The notes beneath the pieces are model-generated. The model was not told where the DNA came from. It made no database searches and worked only from the letters and a program-made list of their open reading frames with translations. From Parolsenella sp958406235 (GTDB lineage: Bacteria; Actinomycetota; Coriobacteriia; Coriobacteriales; Atopobiaceae), in contig NZ_JBCLNF010000003.1 of NCBI RefSeq assembly GCF_039062465.1, forward strand, positions 160,852 through 224,851: a stretch of DNA of 64,000 bases. Direction: 5' to 3'. Of this stretch, positions 41,051-51,547 are shown piece by piece. The position numbers and the translations under genes were made by a program. Positions within the stretch are counted from its first letter, which is position 1, and every line of letters starts with the position of its first letter.

Positions 41051-43831
41051 CTACTTCGCGGCCGCCCAATCCTCACCGTAGGAAACCTCGGCCACCAGCG
41101 GGACGCTCAGCGCCACCACGCCCTCCATGGTCTCCTTGACGAGCGCGCTCATAGCCTCGAGCTCGGTCTCCGGCACCTCGAAGTCAAGTTCGTCGTGAAT
41201 CTGGAGGACGAGCTTGCTCGTCATCCCCTCCTCACGCATGCGCGCGTCGACCGCGACCATCGCGAGCTTGATAATGTCTGCCGCGGTGCCCTGCATGGGG
41301 TGGTTCATCGCCGTACGCTCGCCAAAGTTGCGCAGGTTGGCGTTGCGCGCCAAGATGTCCGGAACGTGGCGCTTACGACCGTACATCGTGGACGCCCAGA
41401 CATTGCGCTTGGCAAGTGCGACGGTCTCGTCAAGGTAGCGGCGCACGCCGGGATAAGCCGCGAAGTAGCGGTCGATCATCTCCTGCGCCTCCGCGCGCGA
41501 GATGCCAAGCGACGTAGAGAGGCCGTAGGCCTGTTGTCCGTAGACGATACCGAAGTTCACCGCCTTAGCGCGACTGCGCATCACGGGCGTGACCTCGGAC
41601 ACGGGCACGCCAAAGACACGGGCGGCCGTCTCGGCATGGAAGTCCTCGCCCTCGCAGAAGGCCGCGATAAGATGTTCATCGCCAGAGAGGTGCGCGAGCA
41701 GGCGCAGCTCGATCTGCGAGTAATCGCACGCGAGGAACACGCTGCCCGGAGCCACCTTGAAGGCCGTGCGCACGCGATGCCCCAGCTCGGAGCGAGTCGG
41801 GATGTTCTGCAGGTTGGGGTTTGAGCTCGAAAGGCGACCCGTCGCCGTAACCGTCTGGTTGAGGCTGGTGTGGATGCGGCCATCACCTGCGATGAGCTCG
41901 GGCAGGGCGTCGAGATAGGTGCTCCTGATCTTGGCCTTCTCGCGGTAAGCGAGCACCTCGGCAACCACGTCGTTCGTGCGAGCGAGGTCCTCGAGCACCT
42001 TGGCGTTGGTGGAGTAGTAGCCACGCTGGGTCTTCTTGAGACCCGCCGTGGGTAGCCCCAGGTCATCAAAAAGCACACCGGAGAGCTGCATGGGACTATC
42101 GACGTTGAACTCGCGACCGGCGGCGGCAAAGATCTTCTGGCGGCTCTCCTCGATGTCCGCTCCCAGCTCGCGCGATTGGGCGGCAAGGACCTCGGGGTCA
42201 ACGGCGAGGCCCATGCGCTCCATGCGTGCGAGTACACCCACGAGCGGCATCTCCATCTGGTCCATCAGCTGGGCGGAGCCGTCACGCTCAAGCGCCTCGC
42301 GCAGGACGGGCACGAGCGCGCGGCTCGCCGTAGCCGCGATGGCGGGAGTGGGAACGGCGTCGGTCGCCTCGGGCAGCTCTCCCTCGAGATAGCGCTCGGC
42401 CACTTCCGCCACGGGATACGAACCCTTGGAGGAATCAAGGAGGTAGGCGGCCACGCCCGTGTCGAAGAGGTTGGCCGGGTTGCAAAGGGCGGGATCGAAG
42501 GAGCGGCCATCCTCGTCCACCGCCGGCGCGACCGAGGAATCACTCGGGTAGACGGCGTGCATGAGGGCCTTCACGTCGCCCGAAGCGACGCGCCAACCCT
42601 CGAGGGCACGGACGAGCAGCGCGGAAGCCGCGTCGCCCCCGAGCCTGCCCATGCCAGCCTCGCAGCTCGCCCAGACCACAAGCTCAGGCGTAGGATCAAA
42701 CAGCGTCGTCTGCGCGGGGGCCTCGCCGAGGGCGAGACCGACCCACTCCCCCGCCTCACCGGCGTCGCGAAGCGCCTCCTCAAGAGCGGAGCCCGAGAGG
42801 GTCTTCGGCAGCTCGAACGCGGGCTTCGCCGCCGCTGCGGCGTCGGCCTCCGCCGTTGAGAGGGCGAGGACGCGGCTTGTCATACCCGTAAAGCCCAGCT
42901 CGCCCATGGCGGCGCGGGCCGTCTCGACGTCAAACGTGGGGAACTTCGCCGTAGACAGATCGAGCTCGATGGGGGCGTCCGTGCGAATGGTCGCGACCTT
43001 GCGGCTGAGCAGGGCGTCGTCTATGTGGGCGCGGAGGTTCTCGCCCATCTTGCCCTTAACCTCGTCCGCATGGGCGATGACCTCGTCCAGGCTACCGTAC
43101 TGACAGATGAGCGCACTCGCCTTCTTGGGACCGATGCCCGGCACGCCGGGAATGTTGTCCGAGGTATCGCCCTTGAGGCCGTAGAAATCCGGAACGAGCT
43201 CCGGGGTGATGCCATGGTAGAGGTCATCGACGCTCTCCGGCGTCATGATGTTCACGTCTGAGACGCCCTTGCGCGTGGAGACGACGTTCACGTGTTCCGT
43301 GACCAGCTGGTACATGTCGCGGTCGCCCGTGACAAGGTACATGTCATAGCCGGCGGCCTCGCCACGGCGGGCGAGCGTGCCGAGGATGTCATCGCCCTCC
43401 CAGCCCTCGAGCTCCGCCACGGGAACGTCCATCGACCGCAGCAGGTTCTTGACCATGGGGAACTGCTCGTGCAGGACCGGATCCATCGGCGGACGCTGAG
43501 CCTTGTACTGCGGGAGCATCTCCATGCGCACGCGCGGCTTGCCCTTGTCAAACGCGCAGATCACGCCGTTGGGACGGAAGCTCTCGACGAGCTTCACGAA
43601 CATCGACACGAAGCCGAAGATGGCGTTGGTGGGGCGGCCGTCCGGCGCGGTCATCGTAGGCGGGATGGCGTGGAACGCGCGGTGCATAAGCGAATTGCCA
43701 TCGATAACGGCGATGACGCGGCGCTCGGGCGAGGCGGCCTCGGCGGATTCAGGCGCGGGTACGGCGAACTCGGTGCCCTCGGGCACAGATGCAGCTGCCA
43801 CGTTCTTCTCGGCCATGTTCTCAGTCGTCAT
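41051..43831 (-). CDS. polA: DNA polymerase I
   Basis: A 926-aa repair and Okazaki-fragment polymerase. The N-terminal 5'-3' exonuclease domain (about 38-330) begins VIAVIDGNSLMHRAFHA. The central 3'-5' exonuclease-like domain shows no obvious catalytic acid residues and is probably inactive, as in many Gram-positives. The C-terminal polymerase has DYSQIELRLLAHLS, RSRAKAVNFGIVYGQQAYG (O-helix) and QIHDELDFEVP. The start at 43831 follows GAGGGAG; the preceding Arg-rich reading is discounted. A TACAAT -10-like box is at 43865-43870. Confidence 0.97.
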   Translation of the reverse strand: MTTENMAEKNVAAASVPEGTEFAVPAPESAEAASPERRVIAVIDGNSLMHRAFHAIPPTMTAPDGRPTNAIFGFVSMFVKLVESFRPNGVICAFDKGKPRVRMEMLPQYKAQRPPMDPVLHEQFPMVKNLLRSMDVPVAELEGWEGDDILGTLARRGEAAGYDMYLVTGDRDMYQLVTEHVNVVSTRKGVSDVNIMTPESVDDLYHGITPELVPDFYGLKGDTSDNIPGVPGIGPKKASALICQYGSLDEVIAHADEVKGKMGENLRAHIDDALLSRKVATIRTDAPIELDLSTAKFPTFDVETARAAMGELGFTGMTSRVLALSTAEADAAAAAKPAFELPKTLSGSALEEALRDAGEAGEWVGLALGEAPAQTTLFDPTPELVVWASCEAGMGRLGGDAASALLVRALEGWRVASGDVKALMHAVYPSDSSVAPAVDEDGRSFDPALCNPANLFDTGVAAYLLDSSKGSYPVAEVAERYLEGELPEATDAVPTPAIAATASRALVPVLREALERDGSAQLMDQMEMPLVGVLARMERMGLAVDPEVLAAQSRELGADIEESRQKIFAAAGREFNVDSPMQLSGVLFDDLGLPTAGLKKTQRGYYSTNAKVLEDLARTNDVVAEVLAYREKAKIRSTYLDALPELIAGDGRIHTSLNQTVTATGRLSSSNPNLQNIPTRSELGHRVRTAFKVAPGSVFLACDYSQIELRLLAHLSGDEHLIAAFCEGEDFHAETAARVFGVPVSEVTPVMRSRAKAVNFGIVYGQQAYGLSTSLGISRAEAQEMIDRYFAAYPGVRRYLDETVALAKRNVWASTMYGRKRHVPDILARNANLRNFGERTAMNHPMQGTAADIIKLAMVAVDARMREEGMTSKLVLQIHDELDFEVPETELEAMSALVKETMEGVVALSVPLVAEVSYGEDWAAAK

Positions 43832-43990
43832 CGGCGTCTCCCTCGCTCGTGTTGTCCGCCGTCCATTGTACGTGGGAACCCTGACGCGCGGACGATTCGA
43901 CATCCGAGCCACATCAACCCGACGTGCCCGAGCCTGAACTGCTAGCGCCCCACGGCCCGGCATGATCCGCGCGTCACACGTTCGAGGCGG

Positions 43991-44653
43991 CTAGCACTTC
44001 CCAACGCTCGGGCAGATATCCGCCATGGGACACTCGGCGCAACGCGGGGCCTTGGCGCTGCAAACCTCACGCCCGAAGCGAATCCACTGGTGGTTGACGT
44101 CGCGCCAATACTCGCGCGGCAGCAGCTTGAGCAGGTCCTGCTCGGTCTTGAGCGGCTCCTTCTCGTGCGTCTTGGGACTCAGGGCCAGCCTGTGCGCGAT
44201 GCGGTTCACGTGCGTGTCCACCGCGATACCCTCGACGATGCCGAAGCTCACGTTGAGCACGATGTTGGCGGTCTTGCGCCCCACGCCCGGCAGGCGCGTG
44301 AGCTCGGCCATCGTGTGCGGCACCTCCCCGCCATAGTCGCTCACGATCATCTGCGCGGCCTCGACAGCGTGCCTCGCCTTGCTCTTGTAGAAGCCCAGGC
44401 TGCGGATGACCTCGGCGACCTCCTCCGGCGAGGCGGCAGCAAGGGCCTCGGGCGAAGGCCAGCGACGGAACAGCTCCGGCGTCACCTTGTTGACCTGCGC
44501 GTCCGTCGTCTGGGCGGAGAGCAGCACGGATATGACGAGGCGATAGGGGCTCCCGTGGTCGAGGAAGCACTCGACGGGCCCGTACATCTCCCCCAGGCGA
44601 TCGCAGAACTCGATTGCGCGCGCCCGCTTGGCGGTGTTCGTCTCGCGTGGCAT
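43991..44653 (-). CDS. nth: Endonuclease III
   Basis: A 220-aa bifunctional DNA glycosylase/AP lyase for oxidised pyrimidines. HhH motif LPGVGRKTANIVL with the catalytic Lys, GVDTHVNR-type segment with the catalytic Asp (IAVDTHVNRIAHRL), and the C-terminal [4Fe-4S] ligands CX6CX2CX5C. The start MPRETNTAKR at 44653 follows GGGAGGG. Confidence 0.96.
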   Translation of the reverse strand: MPRETNTAKRARAIEFCDRLGEMYGPVECFLDHGSPYRLVISVLLSAQTTDAQVNKVTPELFRRWPSPEALAAASPEEVAEVIRSLGFYKSKARHAVEAAQMIVSDYGGEVPHTMAELTRLPGVGRKTANIVLNVSFGIVEGIAVDTHVNRIAHRLALSPKTHEKEPLKTEQDLLKLLPREYWRDVNHQWIRFGREVCSAKAPRCAECPMADICPSVGKC

Positions 44654-44669
44654 AAACCCTCCCTTAGAC

Positions 44670-44700
44670 AAAACGGGCCCCAAGCCATGCCTGGGGCCCG
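44670..44700 (-). terminator. Intrinsic terminator of the polysaccharide deacetylase gene
   Basis: A 9-bp stem CGGGCCCCA/TGGGGCCCG (44674-44682, 44692-44700), followed on the minus strand by TTTTGTCT. It is located 20 nt after the stop at 44720. Confidence 0.88.
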
Positions 44701-44719
44701 CGATGGTCAACCGTAAGCG

Positions 44720-46351
44720 TTAGTCGTTGCTCGGCATGCCATACGAGCTCATAAGCTCGTCAATGGTAACGAAGCGATATCCCTGAGCCTTGAGCTGCGG
44801 AAGCGCAATCTTGAGCGCCTCGACAGTCTGAGAGCGATCGCCGCCACCGTCGTGCATGAGGACGACGTCTCCGGGCTGAGCGGACATGATCCTGTCCGCA
44901 ATGGCCTGAGCTCCCGGACGACGCCAGTCCTCCGTATCGACATTCCAGCCAATCTCAGCCGTAACGTGATCGGCAAGGTTAGTGATGATGTTGCCGCTGC
45001 TTGTGGCGTGATAGTTGCCGCCCGGCGCGCGCATGACACGCGTGACCGAGGTCCCGAGCACGTCTTCGATGGCCTGGAAGCCCTTGTCGACCTCCTGAAT
45101 CTGCTCGTCGGCGCTCATCTTCGTAAGGTCAACGCCACCACCCGAGCCACTCGCGTGATCCCACGTGTGCGTGGCGATCTGATTCCCCTCGTCATGAATG
45201 CGCTTCACGACATCCGCGTTTTCCGCGACCTGGTTACCGATCTCGAAGAACGTGGCGTGCGCGTCATTCTCCTTGAGAATGTCGAGGATCTCCGAGGTGG
45301 TACCGGGCCAGGGACCATCGTCGAACGTCAGCGCGATGACTTTGTCGCCATTGGTGTTCGTCGTGTAAACGTGGTAGCCGGCGTCAACGGGTTGCTTCGT
45401 GACCTCGGTGACCGAGATACCGGAGACGTTACCGGTCCTCGTTACCTGCTCGCCGTCCTCGCCGTTCGAGTACACATGCATCGAGCCCGCCCAATACAGG
45501 TTAAACGAGCTCATGTCCTCGCCGCCCTCGCCATGAGGGAGGGTCTCCGTGGTCTCAGTGCACTCCTCGTCGGTGTCGTTGCCGTCATTGATCTGGGCGA
45601 CGGCATGACGCGGGACCACCGTCGTGGGATCCGCGGTCTCCGTGCCATTAACGGTTGCCTCGAAGGGGTCACCGCCACCCTCCTTGCAGACGGAGCCATC
45701 AACGGCGATAAGGTCACCGGCCGTGGGCGAGGCAAAGCCCTCGTCGACAATATCCTGAAGCGTGGAGCCAGCACGCACCATGCGATCCGTGCCGTTGACG
45801 TTGACGCGATAGATGGGCGGGTTGAAGTAGAGATAGGCCCCGCCTCCACCAAGAACGGCAAGGACGAGGAGAACGACGACGATCGCCGGCACGCGGCGGC
45901 GGCGCTTGCGTGGGGCGCCCGGAACGCCCTGGCCGGCGGTGTTCTTGTGGCGACGTCCGTCACGGGAGCGCGATCCAACCTGCTCATGGCCCATCTCGAC
46001 CGCGCCCGTGGAGGGGCCGGAAGCATAGGGATTGTCCTCGTATGACGCCTGGTAGGGCGAGGCGTACGGGTCGCCCGCGGCATAGGGGTTGGTCGCCGGC
46101 GGAACATAGGCGCCAGCCTGGGGCGCGCGCTGCGTCTGGCCAGCGGAAATGGGAGCCACGGCGCGGCCTGTGGCGTTGGGCGATGCAGCATGGCCGGCGG
46201 CATAGGGGTTCGCCGGAGCGTCCCCGTGGGAATCCGACCGAACGGCAGGCTGACGCTCCGCGGAAGACTGGTTCTTGAAATGCGAGCCCGAACCACTCGA
46301 AGCGGAATGGCGCTGGCCGTCATCCGACTCGGGATATTTGAAGCGAGGCAT
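44720..46351 (-). CDS. Membrane-anchored polysaccharide (peptidoglycan) deacetylase, NodB domain
   Basis: A 543-aa protein. Residues 1-160 are a cytoplasmic low-complexity region with NPYAAG-type repeats, followed by a basic patch (PRKRRRR) and one membrane segment (about 165-188). An extracellular spacer precedes the NodB domain (about 345-540): TFDDGPWPG, THTWDH, RAPGGNYH, WNVDTEDWRRP and LMHDGGG. It would deacetylate cell-wall glycans and so confer lysozyme resistance; the substrate is inferred. Asn/Pro/Tyr/Ala-rich cytoplasmic tails of this kind suggest interaction or phosphorylation control. The start is set by AAGGAGG. Confidence 0.9.
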   Translation of the reverse strand: MPRFKYPESDDGQRHSASSGSGSHFKNQSSAERQPAVRSDSHGDAPANPYAAGHAASPNATGRAVAPISAGQTQRAPQAGAYVPPATNPYAAGDPYASPYQASYEDNPYASGPSTGAVEMGHEQVGSRSRDGRRHKNTAGQGVPGAPRKRRRRVPAIVVVLLVLAVLGGGGAYLYFNPPIYRVNVNGTDRMVRAGSTLQDIVDEGFASPTAGDLIAVDGSVCKEGGGDPFEATVNGTETADPTTVVPRHAVAQINDGNDTDEECTETTETLPHGEGGEDMSSFNLYWAGSMHVYSNGEDGEQVTRTGNVSGISVTEVTKQPVDAGYHVYTTNTNGDKVIALTFDDGPWPGTTSEILDILKENDAHATFFEIGNQVAENADVVKRIHDEGNQIATHTWDHASGSGGGVDLTKMSADEQIQEVDKGFQAIEDVLGTSVTRVMRAPGGNYHATSSGNIITNLADHVTAEIGWNVDTEDWRRPGAQAIADRIMSAQPGDVVLMHDGGGDRSQTVEALKIALPQLKAQGYRFVTIDELMSSYGMPSND

Positions 46352-46461
46352 GTTGTTCCTCCTTGAACGCACATGATCATGCGACGTTTGCTCAACCCAT
46401 CCTAGCAGCTATCCCGGACATCGACTTCACGCACACGGAGCCTACCAGGCCCACGCGCAAT

Positions 46462-46492
46462 AAAAAAGCGGCCCCGCCAGAAGCGAGGCCGC
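46462..46492 (-). terminator. Intrinsic terminator of glnN
   Basis: A 10-bp stem (46468-46477 with 46483-46492, one G-U pair) around TTCTG on the minus strand, followed by TTTTTTATTG. It lies 33 nt after the glnN stop. Confidence 0.93.
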
Positions 46493-46524
46493 CAATAGCT
46501 CAGCGTCTAAAGACAACCGTGGAA

Positions 46525-48612
<2,088 letters not shown>

Positions 48613-48657
48613 ATGGACTCGCTTTCTCTTCTGAGAACTGATCCCTGACGCGGTAAT

Positions 48658-48686
48658 ACTCTAACGGGGCGTTGTTTCTCTGTCAT
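48658..48686 (-). promoter_or_regulatory. Candidate glnN promoter
   Basis: ATGACA (48681-48686) and TAGAGT (48658-48663) on the minus strand with a 17-nt spacer, about 46 nt before the glnN start codon. Confidence 0.5.
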
Positions 48687-48717
48687 TAACCTTTTGCTTC
48701 CCGCACGTCACCCAAAT

Positions 48718-48805
48718 GTGAGCAGCGCGAGACGCGAGCATGAGCAACGCGCGACACCCACGTGAGCGATGCGTGGTGCGCGCGTGAGCATAACGCGACT
48801 TCGCG
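48718..48805. repeat. Four 22-bp direct repeats upstream of the glnN promoter
   Basis: Units begin at 48718, 48740, 48762 and 48784, exactly 22 bp apart, with consensus RTGAGCRNYGCGNGAC; TGAGC is invariant. The array lies 32-120 bp upstream of the -35 box. A period of about two helical turns places all units on the same DNA face, as expected for a cooperatively binding activator. A decayed minisatellite is the alternative. Confidence 0.75.
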
Positions 48806-49163
48806 TGGTTAAAGCGGGGAACGGCGAAATAATTAGCGTATAGACAAACTATGCCCGGCATGACGAGCCATCCCAGGACGCTATACATGCTGTTGAATAT
48901 AGTCCTCACCCTTCTTAAGAGGGGCATGAAGGCCCGCAAGATGCGGCGGGGATTTACCCGGTCAGCAATTGCGTCCGTTGTTTTCCTTTTCCACAAGGTA
49001 AATTGAATCGAATGGCGTCAAAAACGCATCGAAATACGCAGACAATGCAGTTAACGGCAAACTTCGGCAGCAAGCCTCAACGCGGCGAGTTGCCAAAGCG
49101 AGCAGTAACGAGCACCACGCGCAAAAGCACCGTCCCAACATGGCGGTAGACAGAGGAGAAACC
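48806..49163. other. Intergenic region upstream of serB
   Basis: A 358-nt stretch, AT-richer than the genes. A weak promoter-like pair, ATGACG and TATACA with a 16-nt spacer, lies near 48859-48886. The serB ribosome binding site AGAGGAG is at its right edge. I recognise no riboswitch, RNA gene or supported small ORF. Confidence 0.4.
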
Positions 49164-49835
49164 ATGGCAGAGATGGCAACGCCCGATACGAACACCGCCA
49201 CCCGTGGCCTCATCGTCATGGATATCGACTCCACGCTCATCAACGAGGAGGTCATCGACCTCCTCGGCGAAGAGGCCGGCGTCGGCGACCGTGTCGCCCA
49301 GATCACCGAGCGTGCCATGCGCGGCGAGCTCGACTTTCGCGAGGCACTCGCGGAGCGCGTCGGGCTCCTGGCGGGTCTCGATGAAAGCGTCTTCGACCGC
49401 ACCTTCGCTCGCGTGACGTTTACTCCCGGCGCGCTCGAGCTCGTCGAGGAGGCCCACCGTCGCGGTTGGAAGGTCGGCGTGGTTTCAGGCGGTTTCCATC
49501 AGGTCGCAGACAAGATCGTTGCCGCGGCGGGCATTGACTACTGCCTCGCGAACCAGCTCGAGGTCGTCGATGGGCGTCTCACCGGTAAGGTGATCTCTGA
49601 GGTCGTCACCAAGGAGAGCAAGGTCCGGGCGCTGCGCGAGTGGGCAGACGAGCTGGGTCTCTCTCGTGAAAAGACCGTCGCCATGGGCGACGGCGCCAAT
49701 GACATCCCAATGATTCTCGAGGCTGGCATCGGCATCGCCTTCTGCGCCAAGCCCAAGACGCGCGCCGCCGCTCCCCACTCAATCGACAAGCGAGACCTCA
49801 TGCTCGCCTGGCCGATCATCGACGGCAAGCAGTAG
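49164..49835 (+). CDS. serB: Phosphoserine phosphatase
   Basis: A 223-aa HAD hydrolase completing L-serine synthesis. HAD motifs: MDIDSTLI with the nucleophile Asp, VVSGGFHQVAD, and GDGANDIPMI; the Lys is in VTKESKV. The short N-terminal extension lacks an ACT domain. The start is set by AGAGGAG before ATG 49164, rather than ATG 49140. The stop is followed by decayed GCAAGCAG repeats shared with the next gene's end. Confidence 0.93.
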   Translation: MAEMATPDTNTATRGLIVMDIDSTLINEEVIDLLGEEAGVGDRVAQITERAMRGELDFREALAERVGLLAGLDESVFDRTFARVTFTPGALELVEEAHRRGWKVGVVSGGFHQVADKIVAAAGIDYCLANQLEVVDGRLTGKVISEVVTKESKVRALREWADELGLSREKTVAMGDGANDIPMILEAGIGIAFCAKPKTRAAAPHSIDKRDLMLAWPIIDGKQ

Positions 49836-49977
49836 GGCAAGCAGCTCGGCCCCGTCGGGGAGGGCGGCGCGTCACTCGCAAGCAGCCTTCTCGGCCCCGC
49901 CAGAAAGCCGGCGTGCTACTCGCAAGCAGCCTTACCCGAGATGACTGCTAGAACCGCGGCCGCGCATCCGCAAGCGG
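49825..49977. repeat. Decayed GCAAGCAG repeats spanning the serB/HdeD-like 3' ends
   Basis: GCAAGCAG occurs at 49825, 49837, 49878 and 49922, and GCAAGCGG at 49970. The later copies are followed by CTCGGCC-like sequence at spacings of 41-48 bp. The first copy is the last two serB codons plus part of the third, and the last touches the convergent gene's stop. Confidence 0.6.
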
Positions 49978-49978
49978 T

Positions 49979-50518
49979 CTACTCGGCCTTCATCGTGACG
50001 CCGGCAGCGATTTCCGTAACGCCATCGAAGATAAGCGCAACGCCCGCGATGAGCATCACGAACTCCGCCATCGTGAAGGGCGAAGTCACAACAAGGACGC
50101 CGGCCGCAAGCGTGAGAAGACCCACCACATAGCGCCAGCCACGACCCGGAAGCCCAAGCCTGAACACAACATTTGCCTCGATGATGTCATTCACGCCCGT
50201 AATAAGGATGATCACGCCGATGATCACGTAGATTCCGGCAACGAAGGCATCCGGCCAGAGGATGAGGCACATGCCGAGAACGGTCTCCACGAGACCGATC
50301 GCCAAGTCAGCCTGGCTCAGGAACAACGCGCGGCGCGCCCAGCAGCCAAGCAGCGTCACGACGCCCACCAAGGCAAGCGTCCACCCGGCGACCTGCACGA
50401 TCAAAAGCGTTGCCCCAATCGGGCTCACGAACATCGCGATGCCGAGCACCAGCAAGGCGATCCCCATAAGGATGACCGTCGCCTTCGTGCGCTTGAAGAG
50501 TTTCTCGAACGCGTTCAT
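49979..50518 (-). CDS. HdeD/DUF308-family membrane protein
   Basis: A 179-aa protein with about six short hydrophobic segments arranged as three Gly-rich pairs (LMGIALLVLGIAMFVSPIGA, VETVLGMCLILWPDAFVAGI, LTLAAGVLVVTSPFTMAEF). This is the HdeD pattern. HdeD is linked to acid resistance in E. coli; the role here is unknown. The start at 50518 follows GGGAGG. Confidence 0.82.
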   Translation of the reverse strand: MNAFEKLFKRTKATVILMGIALLVLGIAMFVSPIGATLLIVQVAGWTLALVGVVTLLGCWARRALFLSQADLAIGLVETVLGMCLILWPDAFVAGIYVIIGVIILITGVNDIIEANVVFRLGLPGRGWRYVVGLLTLAAGVLVVTSPFTMAEFVMLIAGVALIFDGVTEIAAGVTMKAE

Positions 50519-50683
50519 GTTTGCCTCCCAAGACAACGCTGGATATGAGTGCACCCCGTCATATCAAGAGGAACGACGTGTCATCGTCGCTCCGCGAAAC
50601 GAAACGCGAAGCTGTGTATCCAACGGATAAGCTCACGCACTAGACATACCCAGGCTCGCGGGAGTTATGCGCGCGCTCCACGG

Positions 50684-50749
50684 GGCACCTCTGGCGCGGA
50701 AGCCACGCGCGCCGCGGGCATCTCTGGCGCGAAAGCCACGCACGCCGCG
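50684..50749. repeat. 33-bp tandem repeat downstream of mntP
   Basis: Two adjacent 33-bp units (50684-50716, 50717-50749) differ at four positions and share CTCTGGCGCG and AAGCCACGC. They start about 20 nt beyond the mntP stop and encode nothing evident. Confidence 0.85.
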
Positions 50750-50770
50750 CGGCAGTATCCCCGAAAGAAA

Positions 50771-51349
50771 TTATGCAAAGAATGCCTTAAGGCCAATGAT
50801 GATCAGCACGATGCCACCGGCGACCTCGGCGCGATCGCCCAAGACCTCACCAAGCTTACGACCAATGAAAAGCGCAATCACGCAGCAGGCAGCCGTGGTC
50901 AGCGCGATGATTGTCGCCGCAGGCACAATGGCAACCGCCTGGGCACGGAGACTCACGCCAACGGCAAACGCATCGATAGCGGTCGCGATCGCCTGAACCA
51001 GCAGAGTCGCGACGGTGAGCCGCTTTACCGCGGGGCCATTGCCAGGCACGTCCGCATCACCGCCAAGGCCCAGCAAGGCGCACACGCCCTCGCGAACCAT
51101 ATTGCCCCCGATGAAGCCAAGGATAATCAGCGTGATAATCCCGGAATACTCCTCGATGACCTCAGCCGCAAGGCCTCCCACAAAGTAGCCCAGCAACGGC
51201 ATGAGCCCCTGGAACAGGCCAAAGAGTACCGGCATGAGTGCTAGGCGGGCCTTCGCCTCGCCAGGGTAGACAAACGTATTCGAAATGGTCACAGCAAAGG
51301 CGTCGGCGGATAGTGCCACGCCCAGCACCAGAATCTCAACGATACCCAA
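50771..51349 (-). CDS. mntP: Manganese efflux pump MntP family protein
   Basis: A 192-aa membrane protein with six hydrophobic segments in two homologous halves, each with the DAFAV metal-site motif (SADAFAVTI near 15-23 and TAIDAFAVGV near 123-132). It probably exports Mn2+. The start is apparently TTG at 51349, with GGGGAGGG rather far upstream, so initiation may be weak. I see no yybP-type riboswitch in the 200 nt upstream. Confidence 0.88.
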   Translation of the reverse strand: MGIVEILVLGVALSADAFAVTISNTFVYPGEAKARLALMPVLFGLFQGLMPLLGYFVGGLAAEVIEEYSGIITLIILGFIGGNMVREGVCALLGLGGDADVPGNGPAVKRLTVATLLVQAIATAIDAFAVGVSLRAQAVAIVPAATIIALTTAACCVIALFIGRKLGEVLGDRAEVAGGIVLIIIGLKAFFA

Positions 51350-51382
51350 GAAACCCGCACCCTCCCCGAGGTGGCATGAGAC

Positions 51383-51417
51383 AAAAAGGTTGGCCGGTCA
51401 CCCACAGACCGGCCAAC
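51383..51417 (-). terminator. Intrinsic terminator of the UMF1 transporter gene
   Basis: A perfect 11-bp stem GTTGGCCGGTC/GACCGGCCAAC (51389-51399, 51407-51417), followed on the minus strand by CTTTTTGTC. It separates the transporter from mntP. Confidence 0.92.
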
Positions 51418-51547
51418 TCTCGAGCGCTATGAATGATAGGGCCAAACGCCAATGACGAAGAGCCAGCACCGACGCGCATCACGAATGACATCGCGCGCCC
51501 CGGCGAACCAAGGCAAACCTCCGCGAAATGCCGTGGGCGAGTTGCCC

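Noticed and set aside
48718..48805. Possible CRISPR array at the 22-bp repeats
   Set aside because: Units are contiguous and degenerate with no spacers, and no cas gene is in the window.
48661..48996. 111-codon minus-strand frame upstream of glnN with a hydrophobic stretch
   Set aside because: It overlaps the glnN promoter and the 22-bp repeat array, lacks a good ribosome binding site, and its composition looks like translated intergenic DNA.
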